A stretch of DNA of 23,092 bases from Ignavibacteriota bacterium (lineage in GTDB: Bacteria; Bacteroidota; Ignavibacteria; Palsa-1295). The stretch lies in contig JANYLL010000304.1 of assembly GCA_025357895.1 (NCBI GenBank), positions 1 to 23,092 of the forward strand, written 5' to 3'. Positions 7,112 through 14,477 of this stretch are shown here, piece by piece (position 1 is the stretch's first letter; each line of letters opens with the position of its first letter). A program made the position numbers and the translations under genes. Below the pieces are notes generated by a model. The model saw only the letters and a list, made by a program, of their open reading frames with translations. It was not told where the DNA came from and did no database searches.

Positions 7112-8338
7112 CAGATACGCCTCTTCGCCATGCAGCGACATATCCACTCCGCGCTCTTCTTCGCTTTGTTCTACTTTTACAGGAGTGATTTTATTGATCA
7201 CTATAAGCATCACGTATGTAAAACCGAAGCCATAAATTGCTGCGCCGAGTGTTACGCCTACTTGCAAAAGAAAAAAACTTGAATTGCCTAAGATTAATCC
7301 ATTTACTCCGGCGGAGTTCACTGCCGAATCTGCAAAAACTCCGAGCAGTATAACTCCGAGACATCCGCCGACTCCGTGAACTCCCCAGACATCAAGCGCA
7401 TCATCCCAGCCGCGTTTATTTTTTAATTGCACGGCAAAGTAGCAGATAAGTCCTGCAGCTATTCCGATCATAACGGCGCTTGTTGTCGTTACATATCCGG
7501 CAGCAGGCGTGATCGTTGCAAGACCTGCAACTGCTCCGGTCAAGAGGCCAAGAAATTTTGGTTTGCGTGATGCACGCCATTCCATGATAAGCCACATCAT
7601 TGCAGCAAATGATGCAGCAATATCGGTATTTAAAAATGCAAGCGCCGTAACGCTATCAACTTTGAATTGTGATCCGGCATTGAAGCCATACCATCCGAAC
7701 CAAAGAAGTCCGGTGCCAAGTGCAACAAGCGGAATGCTATGAGGCTGCGAATCAGAAGCTTTGCGCTTCCCAACATAAAATACTGATGCAAGCGCAGCAA
7801 AACCTGCGATGGCATGAACGACAATTCCGCCAGCGAAATCCTGAACGCCCCAGTTTGCAAGCAATCCGCCACCCCATACCATGTGCACGAAAGGGAAATA
7901 CACAAACAACAGCCATAGCGTCAGAAAAAGCATGTAGGCAGGGAAACGCACACGATTGGTGAATGCTCCGGTGATAAGCGCCGGAGTGATGATGGCGAAC
8001 ATCATCTGATAAGCGACGAAAACCATGAGCGGAATATTCGGTGTCAGAGGAGAGGGAGTGCTGACCGTCACGCCATGCAAAAACGACATATCAAAATTTC
8101 CGATAATTCCACCAAGGAGATCGGTATGCGCTCCCATTGTACCGCTAAAACACATGGAATATCCGCAGATAAACCAGAGAACAGTCGTAAATCCCATCGA
8201 GACAAAACTTTGCATCATGATCGAAAGGACGTTCTTTCTTCCCACAAGTCCGCCGTAAAAAAACGCCAGACCCGGCGTCATCAACATGACAAGACTTGTT
8301 GCGATCAGCATAAAAGCGGTATTTCCGGTATCCCACAT
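7109..8338 (-). CDS. amtB: AmtB/Mep-type ammonium channel
   Basis: The 409-residue membrane protein (about 11 helices) conducts ammonia/ammonium across the inner membrane. It begins directly with the first helix (TGNTAFMLIATSLVML, then TPGLAFFYGG) and has no extra signal peptide. The pore residues are visible: Asp167, the twin histidines His175 (GGIVVHAIAGF) and His321 (DVWGVHGVGG), and a gate-type Phe114 (QMMFAIITPA). The soluble C-terminal tail (MSLHGEEAYL) is short. This gene has the only clear Shine-Dalgarno sequence in the window, AGGAGAA ending 6 nt before the ATG. The PII regulator glnK/glnB, which usually accompanies amtB, is not adjacent. A TAnnTTTG motif upstream at 8397-8404 suggests its own promoter. 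Confidence 0.96.
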   Translation of the reverse strand: MWDTGNTAFMLIATSLVMLMTPGLAFFYGGLVGRKNVLSIMMQSFVSMGFTTVLWFICGYSMCFSGTMGAHTDLLGGIIGNFDMSFLHGVTVSTPSPLTPNIPLMVFVAYQMMFAIITPALITGAFTNRVRFPAYMLFLTLWLLFVYFPFVHMVWGGGLLANWGVQDFAGGIVVHAIAGFAALASVFYVGKRKASDSQPHSIPLVALGTGLLWFGWYGFNAGSQFKVDSVTALAFLNTDIAASFAAMMWLIMEWRASRKPKFLGLLTGAVAGLATITPAAGYVTTTSAVMIGIAAGLICYFAVQLKNKRGWDDALDVWGVHGVGGCLGVILLGVFADSAVNSAGVNGLILGNSSFFLLQVGVTLGAAIYGFGFTYVMLIVINKITPVKVEQSEEERGVDMSLHGEEAYL

Positions 8339-8344
8339 AGTGTA

Positions 8345-8351
8345 TTCTCCT
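8345..8351 (-). promoter_or_regulatory. Shine-Dalgarno sequence of amtB
   Basis: On the minus strand this reads AGGAGAA, 6 nt before the ATG at 8338. It fixes that start and is unusual here, since the other genes lack a recognisable Shine-Dalgarno sequence. Confidence 0.75.
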
Positions 8352-8367
8352 ATAAAATGGTCAGAAA

Positions 8368-8381
8368 TTCGCCGAGGCGAA
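8368..8381. repeat. Short perfect palindrome in the amtB leader
   Basis: TTCGCC-GA-GGCGAA forms a 6-bp stem. On the minus strand it lies between the putative promoter (8397-8404) and the ribosome-binding site, so it would form a hairpin in the amtB leader. It also lies downstream of hemY and could help end that transcript, although no T-tract follows. Confidence 0.4.
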
Positions 8382-8396
8382 ATGAATGATGAAGTT

Positions 8397-8404
8397 CAAA
8401 TATA
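8397..8404 (-). promoter_or_regulatory. Bacteroidetes-type -7 promoter element of amtB
   Basis: The minus strand reads TATATTTG, an exact TAnnTTTG match, about 58 nt before the amtB ATG and within the 95-bp gap after hemY. A TTTTGAC lies about 23 nt further upstream, slightly too far for the usual 19-21 nt spacing. Confidence 0.4.
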
Positions 8405-8433
8405 AGAAGAGTTAGAGCAAGGCAGGGTAAAAG

Positions 8434-9801
8434 TCAAAAAGACGATAGTAAATTTTTTGCAATGGTATCCGCAGACGTTATACAATCACTGAGTGAAATT
8501 CCATTACGGAAATTTCCTGCAATGAAAAGCCCGGGAGCCTTTCCCTCGAATGAATTAAGAAGAGTTTTATATTTTGCGTACCCAATATTATACTGCGGAA
8601 TCGCTTTCTTATAGAATGCCTGATGAGTAAATCTCGGCTCACCGCGAACGCCAAGAAGCATCCTGAGATCTTTCAATACAAATTCGATCTGCGTACTTTC
8701 ATCCGCTTCGGCGAATTCAGGTGAACGTGCTCCTCCGATATAATTTGTTAAGAGCACATGATCTTTGGGTGCACGTCCGGGAAAGAGTGAAGAGGAAAAA
8801 AGCGTGCCAAGAATATGAAAATTTTCTTTTTTTGGAATCAGCATTCCGAAACCATCCAACGAATGTGTTACATCGCTTTTCTTAAAACCGAGGGCAAGAC
8901 TTGCAACAGGTGGGTAATATATTTCTTTTAGCGCAGAAAGATCGATTCCATCAATATTATGGCTGAGCCCGGCAAGTTGATAGGCGGGAATTGTAAGAAT
9001 AAGCGAACTATGCAAATTAATATATTCCGTGCCATTATCATTATAATAGACTTTCCATCCTTCCGGAATGCGCTCGAGCTTCGTGACAGTCGTATTAAGT
9101 TTTATTTCTTGCTCAAGTTTGGTATGAAGAGTATCGATAAGAACTTGCAAGCCGTCATCAAAAGAAAACATACCGGCACTGTTTTTTGCGACATCACCAT
9201 TTTTGCGTCTATCTTTTTTGCCTCTGATTTGTCCTTTGATAAGCGAACCATATTGCTGTTCAAGTGCATAGAGTTTCGGAAAGGCATGAACGACGGATAA
9301 TTTTTCCGGATCGCCGGCATAAACTCCGGAGACAAAAGGATCAATTGCATAATTCAAAAACTCATTTCCTAATCTTCGCCGTACGAAGTCAGCAACACTT
9401 TCCTCGCTCTTTTCAAAAGATTTAGCAATGAATGGTTCGCGAAGCAATCGGAGTTTTGCTGCAAATGAAAAAAGGCTGGTTGAAAAAAAAGAAGCGGGCG
9501 AAGTCGGAAGAGGAGTTGGCGTTTTTCCTCGTACGATAAAACGGTATTTTGCTTTATTCCCTGCATAGATTTTACGGGACTCAAGCCCGAGATCACGAAG
9601 AAGAGCAGAGATAACGGAAGATGTTTCCAGCAAGGTATTAGGTCCGAACTCAGCCAGATATCCGTCACGCCGGATGCTCTGGACCTGTCCGCCTACTCGC
9701 GGCGATGCCTCATAAAGCACAATGTGCTTTCCTGCTGATTTCAAACGAAATGCTGTAGTCAGCCCTGTTATGCCGCCGCCAATTATGCCAATCGAATTCA
9801 T
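8434..9801 (-). CDS. hemY: Oxygen-dependent protoporphyrinogen oxidase
   Basis: This FAD enzyme oxidises protoporphyrinogen IX to protoporphyrin IX with O2 in haem synthesis, usually at the membrane. The frame is open to 9864, but I start at the ATG at 9801 because it gives MNSIGIIGGGITGL, with the Rossmann GxGxxG motif at the very N-terminus. The result is 455 residues, a normal family length. Other landmarks are Glu31 in VLYEASPRVGGQVQS (FAD ribose contact), EFGPNTLLE, the FVSGVYAGDPEKLS segment typical of PPOX, and the C-terminal FAD-binding segment APGLFIAGNFRNGISLSDCI. No other haem genes are adjacent. It indicates haem synthesis in the presence of oxygen. It is transcribed away from the gene at 10008, across a 206-bp spacer. 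Confidence 0.93.
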   Translation of the reverse strand: MNSIGIIGGGITGLTTAFRLKSAGKHIVLYEASPRVGGQVQSIRRDGYLAEFGPNTLLETSSVISALLRDLGLESRKIYAGNKAKYRFIVRGKTPTPLPTSPASFFSTSLFSFAAKLRLLREPFIAKSFEKSEESVADFVRRRLGNEFLNYAIDPFVSGVYAGDPEKLSVVHAFPKLYALEQQYGSLIKGQIRGKKDRRKNGDVAKNSAGMFSFDDGLQVLIDTLHTKLEQEIKLNTTVTKLERIPEGWKVYYNDNGTEYINLHSSLILTIPAYQLAGLSHNIDGIDLSALKEIYYPPVASLALGFKKSDVTHSLDGFGMLIPKKENFHILGTLFSSSLFPGRAPKDHVLLTNYIGGARSPEFAEADESTQIEFVLKDLRMLLGVRGEPRFTHQAFYKKAIPQYNIGYAKYKTLLNSFEGKAPGLFIAGNFRNGISLSDCITSADTIAKNLLSSF

Positions 9802-10007
9802 CTGCGAAAGAACAAGATAATATGTGAAAAAGTCATACGGCGGAGACAGGATGCCGATTTCCAATGTTTTTATACGAATTATTTAAAATTACTTGTAACC
9901 TTTTAGCTTCTCAATTGTCTTTTAAAGGTGGCAAAGATCTGCAAGTATCTTTAGCAACTCCAACAGAGGAGCAATATAGAGTTTTTTTATTATCTCTAAA
10001 ACACACT

Positions 10008-11681
10008 ATGAAACATATTTACTATGTAGTTGTGATAGTACTTCTATATTCGGTGACGGCAATTGCCCAGGTTCCACGAACAATAAGCTATCAAGGTATC
10101 TTGACGGATATTTCCGGAAATCCTGTGCCGGACGGAAATAAAAATATTTCTGTAAATCTCTATGCAAATATTACCGGAGGTTCGCCGATCTTTTCTGAAT
10201 CTCAATCAGTGACTGTAATCAAAGGAAGATACACATTGATCATAGGCGGCGTAAATCCTATACCTCCGAATCTTTCGTTCAATAACGGTTATTTCCTTAG
10301 CGTATCAATTGACGGTGGCTCAGAACTTGCTCCCCGAACTGCGCTTACCTCAGCTCCCTATGCGATCCATGCTGCGATTGCAGATGGAGTTTCTCAAAAT
10401 GCTGCAGGAATAGTTACCTCTTTGAACAACCTATCCGGTGTGCTGAACTTACAAGGCGGCGGCGGAACAACTATTACTTCCAACGGACATACTCTTACGA
10501 TCAGCTCTTCAGGTTCCGGAGGAAACGGCATTCAGGGATTGCAAAGCAGCGATGGCACACTTACCGTATTAAGCAGTTCAGGTCCGATTGCTGATGTAAG
10601 GCTTACTCCGAGTGCAGTCACGACGAAATATATTGCCGACGCTTCTGTAACTGTTGCAAAGATCAGCGCCGACGGTGGTGATATAGGTCAGGTTTTAACT
10701 TCCAACGGATTCGGCGTTGCTGTCTGGAAAAACCCGGGAGGGATCATTTTGCCATATTCGAGTACCACCAATCTCAGTAGTGCCGCTTTTACACTTTCTA
10801 ATACCGGTACCGGCACAGCAATTGTGGGTGTTCAGAATAACAATGGCACTATCAATGGGTACGGAGTTCAGGGAATTCATTCAGGCGGCGGCGCAGGTGT
10901 TTTCGGCCAAAGCACAAACGGAGCAGGGGTTTCAGGATTAAGTAGTGCAGGAAATTCAGGATTATTTTCTAATATTACCGCAGGGAATACCGCTGCGACT
11001 TTATCGGTTGTGACAAACGGATCAGGCGCTGCGATTTCTTCCACAGCTTCCGGCTCTGGAAGAGCCGGGTTATTTACAATCAATCAGTCAACGAATTCCT
11101 CAGCTGCTTTAGAATCAACAACGAATGGAACAGGGGGGACAACACTGAAATTGAATCATACGGGAACAGGCGGAAATATTGCTATTTTCCAAAGTGCAAA
11201 TACAAATGTTGCACGTATCGATAAAACAGGTAAAGGTTTTTTCAATGGCGGTACGCAAACTTCAGGAGCAGATGTTGCCGAAGCTTTTGCCGTTGTCGGT
11301 AAACGCTCGGACTATGAACCGGGTGATGTACTTGTCATCGCATCAGGGTATAGGCGCACCGTAGAAAAATGCTCGAAGCCTTATGCGGTAAATGTGATCG
11401 GCGTTCATGCAACAAAGCCCGGAGTGCTGCTATCGGAACGTGACGTTGAAGCAAATGCTGATGATCTCGTTCCGATGGGTGTTGTCGGAGTATTGCCGAC
11501 CAAGGTTTGCAACGAAGGTGGCATCATAAACGCCGGCGATCTGCTTGTCACCTCGTCGCGCTTAGGATATGCCATGAAAGCAGATCCTGAAAAACTAAAA
11601 TTCGGAATGGTAATCGGGAAAGCTCTCGAAGTTTTTTCAGGCGACATCGGATTGATCGAAGTCTTTGTGAATGTGAAGTAA
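10008..11681 (+). CDS. Secreted repeat protein with conserved C-terminal self-assembly-like module
   Basis: The frame is open from 9864, but the ATG at 10008 gives a clean signal peptide (MKHIYYVVVIVLLYSVTAIA, cleavage before Gln21), so the product is 557 residues. Residues 22-120 (VPRTISYQGILTD ... LTSAPYAIHA) form a module often found at the start of secreted Ignavibacteria/Bacteroidota proteins. Residues ~145-400 are Gly/Ser/Thr/Asn-rich imperfect repeats (GTGTAIVGVQ, GYGVQGIHSGGGAGVFGQ), like fibre or beta-helix stalks. Residues ~419-557 form a compact module (SGADVAEAF, EPGDVLVI, PGVLLSE, VGVLPTKV, AGDLLVTSSRLGYAMKA, IGKALE, IEVFVNVK) that I recognise as a recurrent C-terminal domain but cannot name. 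There is no canonical T9SS tail. A surface fibre role is inference. Confidence 0.8.
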   Translation: MKHIYYVVVIVLLYSVTAIAQVPRTISYQGILTDISGNPVPDGNKNISVNLYANITGGSPIFSESQSVTVIKGRYTLIIGGVNPIPPNLSFNNGYFLSVSIDGGSELAPRTALTSAPYAIHAAIADGVSQNAAGIVTSLNNLSGVLNLQGGGGTTITSNGHTLTISSSGSGGNGIQGLQSSDGTLTVLSSSGPIADVRLTPSAVTTKYIADASVTVAKISADGGDIGQVLTSNGFGVAVWKNPGGIILPYSSTTNLSSAAFTLSNTGTGTAIVGVQNNNGTINGYGVQGIHSGGGAGVFGQSTNGAGVSGLSSAGNSGLFSNITAGNTAATLSVVTNGSGAAISSTASGSGRAGLFTINQSTNSSAALESTTNGTGGTTLKLNHTGTGGNIAIFQSANTNVARIDKTGKGFFNGGTQTSGADVAEAFAVVGKRSDYEPGDVLVIASGYRRTVEKCSKPYAVNVIGVHATKPGVLLSERDVEANADDLVPMGVVGVLPTKVCNEGGIINAGDLLVTSSRLGYAMKADPEKLKFGMVIGKALEVFSGDIGLIEVFVNVK

Positions 11682-11703
11682 CGGGACTGAAATGTATTTT
11701 ACT

Positions 11704-11788
11704 CTCATTGCGAGAATGACCTGACCCCTGGAACGTGGGGAAGTGGTAACCTTTAGTTTTTGTTACGCTCTATACTTCTCGCAATGAG
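11704..11788. repeat. 85-bp three-stem inverted repeat
   Basis: Two perfect 12-bp arms, CTCATTGCGAGA (11704-11715) and TCTCGCAATGAG (11777-11788), enclose two inner hairpins: CCCC/GGGG at 11725-11740 and GTAAC/GTTAC at 11746-11766. The element lies 22 bp after the stop of the preceding gene and about 110 bp before the next start. There is no T-tract. The arms resemble the widespread ATTGCGAG-type intergenic palindromes of many bacteria; that comparison is from memory. Confidence 0.7.
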
Positions 11789-11857
11789 GTTGTAAACTTC
11801 CTTTGCTCTATTGGGATTCGCCAACGGTTTCCTGTAACTTTCCTACCCTTTACGTGT

Positions 11858-11865
11858 TATTTTTG
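11858..11865 (+). promoter_or_regulatory. Bacteroidetes-type -7 promoter element
   Basis: TATTTTTG matches TAnnTTTG and lies 34 nt before the ATG at 11900, giving a plausible short leader. No convincing -33 element was found. Confidence 0.35.
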
Positions 11866-11899
11866 TACTGTAATATTTTTAACATTCATTTTAAATCCT

Positions 11900-13840
11900 A
11901 TGAGACGTTCTCTCGTTCTGATCGCAATAGCTCTTTGCAGTATTTTTCTATCCGTCCGCTCTTTTGCGCAAGATACTACTCTCGCACGTATTGTCTTTAC
12001 CAATAGTGAGCGTACACAAATACTTGCAAAAACGGTCGGTGTTAATAAAGTTGATGTTCTTTTTCAATCGGCTTCAGCTCCGGGGGGCAGATTTGTAAAT
12101 GTAAGAAATCTTGCTGTTCTTGCTTCAACCCGTGATGGTAAATCATTGATGGTAGGCGGGAAATTTATTTATTTTAACCCTATAAACAGCGCTCCTGATA
12201 GCGTGTGGGCAATTGTAAGAATTGACTCAGCATTTACAAATACCGGATCATATCTTCCTTTTCCTAAAAGAACCTTTGGCGGTGCGACACTCTTGCAGGT
12301 TATCACCTCTAATCAAGATGTTGATCCCTTCACAAAAATGCTTCCCCTTGGAGTTCTGACACCCGATGAGAAAGAGTGGTATGCGACTCCGATCAAAGTG
12401 GCACCGGGAAGCGGACAGCAATGGTTCTTTCACGGAAAATTTGATGGGACAGGACCTGTAGATTCACTCTATGTTCATGATGCACTTCCATCGGCTGCTG
12501 CAATTTCAGGCTATCACATGGCAAATCTTGCTACATCGGAAGACGGAAAGACCATGCTTGCCTTCGTTTTCGATCAGTGTTTATCAAGTGATAAACCACG
12601 TGCTCAATTATTCAGATGGACTCCAAGTGCCGGAGTTGGCACATTTGGATTTCATGCCGATGGAATAACTTCAGTTCCAAATTTTCGCCTCGGCGGTAAT
12701 ATCGATACATGTTTCGGATTTTTGTTTCGTGTGATCCCCAATCAGCAAAATCCTACAGCAGAAATTGCTCTTGCACCAAATACAACCGGTGACTTGACTT
12801 TGTATTCATTTCGTTGGGATGCGGGGAACGGAATAGTACTCGCTGCTACTTCACGCAAGATTCTTCGGAGTAAACTTCCGAATTCACTGCATTTCTTCAC
12901 GGGTATTACGGGCAGTTCGCTAACCCCCGATGACGATAAGGAAGTTATCACTCCTTCTGAAGGGGCGCCGAATGGTAATGGCGGAGATATGATGTTTTCA
13001 CCAGATGGAAATTCTGTCGTTTTTGTAACATGTCGTGGAGATGATTTTGCAACTGCTGCTGAATCCGGAATTTATACGTATGATCTCACGGCAGGTATCG
13101 TTACGTTTGTCCAAAACGATCCGCTTAAAATGGAACGTCAGCCGATCTTCACCAAAAGCGTCGTGCATAAATTTGTACCTCCACCTTACATAGTTGGAAC
13201 GGCATCACTTGATAAGACGACTATTGATTTCGGAACGCATGTTGACGACGGAACAGATAATCCGACCGTAATCGCAACGCTTACTGCAAACAATGCTTCG
13301 GAAGTCATCGTCACGCAAGCAATCCTCGGAGGTACCGATGCAGCGAACTTCTCAGTTACATTGAATCCACCGTTACCTGCAACGGTAAAAGGGCAGAAGA
13401 CGTATCTCTTTCCTATAACCTTTGCTCCAACAACAGCAAAATCTTACAGTGCAACCCTTACTATCCATTATATAGATAGTTTACGAAAAAATGAGAATGA
13501 TAGCATTCTGACTATTCAGTTGACAGGCATCGGAAAAAAACCTACTGGCGGAGTGGATTCAAAAACTCCTGCAGCCTTCGATCTTACTGCTGTTCCGAAT
13601 CCATTTACTAAGGCAACGCAGATCACGGTTACGGCACAACAATCCGGTGTTACCTCACTTGAAGTTCGTGATCTTCTTGGCAAGGAAATCTATTCATCAA
13701 GATCGCTGGCACTCGGAGTCGGTGAGAAAATTACGTATACTCTTGATGCAAATTCTCTTCATTTAGCACCGGGCGAATACTTCGTGCTCGTCCGTTCGGG
13801 TGGAGAAAAGGTAACTCGGAAAGTTATCTATGTGAAGTAA
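11900..13840 (+). CDS. Secreted propeller-like protein with choice-of-anchor-D-like and T9SS domains
   Basis: The product is 646 residues with a signal peptide (cleavage after SFA, residue 23). Residues ~25-425 contain WD40-like/PD40-type strands (STRDGKSLMVGGKF at 77, TSEDGKTMLAFVFD at 212, FSPDGNSVVFVTCRGDD at 366), suggesting a TolB-like beta-propeller. Residues ~435-545 (ASLDKTTIDFGTHVDD ... FPITFAPTTAKSYSATLTI ... LTGIGKKP) are an Ig-like domain of the choice-of-anchor-D/HYDIN type. Residues ~560-646 are a type-A T9SS sorting domain (LTAVPNPFTKATQITV, VRDLLGKEIY, LAPGEYFVLVRSGG). It should be exported and displayed by T9SS. The gene is monocistronic: a promoter motif lies just upstream and a terminator 25 bp after the stop. 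No enzymatic residues can be assigned. Confidence 0.86.
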   Translation: MRRSLVLIAIALCSIFLSVRSFAQDTTLARIVFTNSERTQILAKTVGVNKVDVLFQSASAPGGRFVNVRNLAVLASTRDGKSLMVGGKFIYFNPINSAPDSVWAIVRIDSAFTNTGSYLPFPKRTFGGATLLQVITSNQDVDPFTKMLPLGVLTPDEKEWYATPIKVAPGSGQQWFFHGKFDGTGPVDSLYVHDALPSAAAISGYHMANLATSEDGKTMLAFVFDQCLSSDKPRAQLFRWTPSAGVGTFGFHADGITSVPNFRLGGNIDTCFGFLFRVIPNQQNPTAEIALAPNTTGDLTLYSFRWDAGNGIVLAATSRKILRSKLPNSLHFFTGITGSSLTPDDDKEVITPSEGAPNGNGGDMMFSPDGNSVVFVTCRGDDFATAAESGIYTYDLTAGIVTFVQNDPLKMERQPIFTKSVVHKFVPPPYIVGTASLDKTTIDFGTHVDDGTDNPTVIATLTANNASEVIVTQAILGGTDAANFSVTLNPPLPATVKGQKTYLFPITFAPTTAKSYSATLTIHYIDSLRKNENDSILTIQLTGIGKKPTGGVDSKTPAAFDLTAVPNPFTKATQITVTAQQSGVTSLEVRDLLGKEIYSSRSLALGVGEKITYTLDANSLHLAPGEYFVLVRSGGEKVTRKVIYVK

Positions 13841-13864
13841 TAATGATTTCTTTTTTAGTTCATG

Positions 13865-13891
13865 AAGGGCGGCTGATAGCCGCCTTTTTTT
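13865..13891 (+). terminator. Intrinsic terminator after the 11900-13840 gene
   Basis: The GC-rich stem GGCGGCT/AGCCGCC with a 3-nt loop, extended by A-T and G-T pairs, is followed by a run of Ts. It lies 25 bp after the stop codon. Confidence 0.9.
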
Positions 13892-14477
13892 ATTTCTTGA
13901 TAACAAAGAAGACCGTCATAGTTTGACTTGCAAAAACTTTTTAAAATTTAAATGCCGGTGTCATTGACATGATCCCGGCATCTAAAAATCAAGGGAGGGT
14001 ATGTGTTAGCTATTTCCTGATACAAAAATAGAATAATAATGTTTAAATAACAAATCGGAAATAAAAGGAATCTTAGTAATTTTTGTTTCCGTAAATATTA
14101 TAAAGAACGGTAATCTGTTATAAAGAAAATACTTAGGGCAATTTATTTATTTTAAAAGAAAAAAATAAAAAGATGTACCTGTCTCTTGCCACAAGATAAC
14201 AGGTACTCGTTGATGTGTGCATTCGGACCATATTAGAAACAATCGCGAAAATTATTGATTTGTGAAGAGTTATCCCCAACGATCAATTTTTCTACACAAA
14301 AATACATAATTCCCCACAAATAAACAAATCTATTTTTTCAATAATCTTAGTCAATTTGACTTCTGCTATCTTTTTAGAAAGAATTAGAAGATTTTAGTCC
14401 GGTCCAAATAAAATTAAAGTGCCGACACCTGTACGATAAGTAACGGTATCGAAAAGGTAGGGGAGATGTTCGCTTAG
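13892..14477. other. AT-rich intergenic region without genes
   Basis: No coding frame was found. The stretch holds a nested inverted repeat at about 13951-13981 (ATGCCGG/CCGGCAT outside, TGTCA/TGACA inside), a 10-bp direct repeat TTATAAAGAA at 14098-14107 and 14118-14127 (20 bp apart), and the minus-strand terminator-like hairpin at 14175-14206. The part from 14207 to 14477 would be a long 3' untranslated region of the minus-strand gene, or could hide a small RNA. Confidence 0.5.
14155..14206 (-). terminator. Intrinsic terminator-like hairpin, minus strand
   Basis: The perfect 8-bp outer stem GTACCTGT/ACAGGTAC (14175-14182 and 14199-14206) surrounds an inner stem TCTTG/CAAGA with a 3-nt loop. 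On the minus strand it is followed by ATCTTTTTATTTTTTTC. It suits the gene ending at 14478 but sits about 270 nt past its stop. Confidence 0.6.

Noticed and set aside
9802..9864. N-terminal extension of the protoporphyrinogen oxidase
   Set aside because: The extra 21 residues precede a complete Rossmann motif and have no counterpart in the family; the ATG at 9801 is preferred.
9864..10007. N-terminal extension of the 10008 gene
   Set aside because: It would bury the signal peptide 48 residues inside the protein.
11704..11788. Integron attC site or tRNA gene
   Set aside because: The inner stems lack the R/L core-site arrangement of attC, no integrase is present, and there is no anticodon arm or T-loop consensus of a tRNA.
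14270..14318. Cluster of DnaA-box-like 9-mers (TTATCCCCA, TTCTACACA, TTCCCCACA) suggesting a replication origin
   Set aside because: Each has one or two mismatches to TTATNCACA, the region is AT-rich so near-matches are expected, and no dnaA, dnaN, gidA or parAB neighbours are present.
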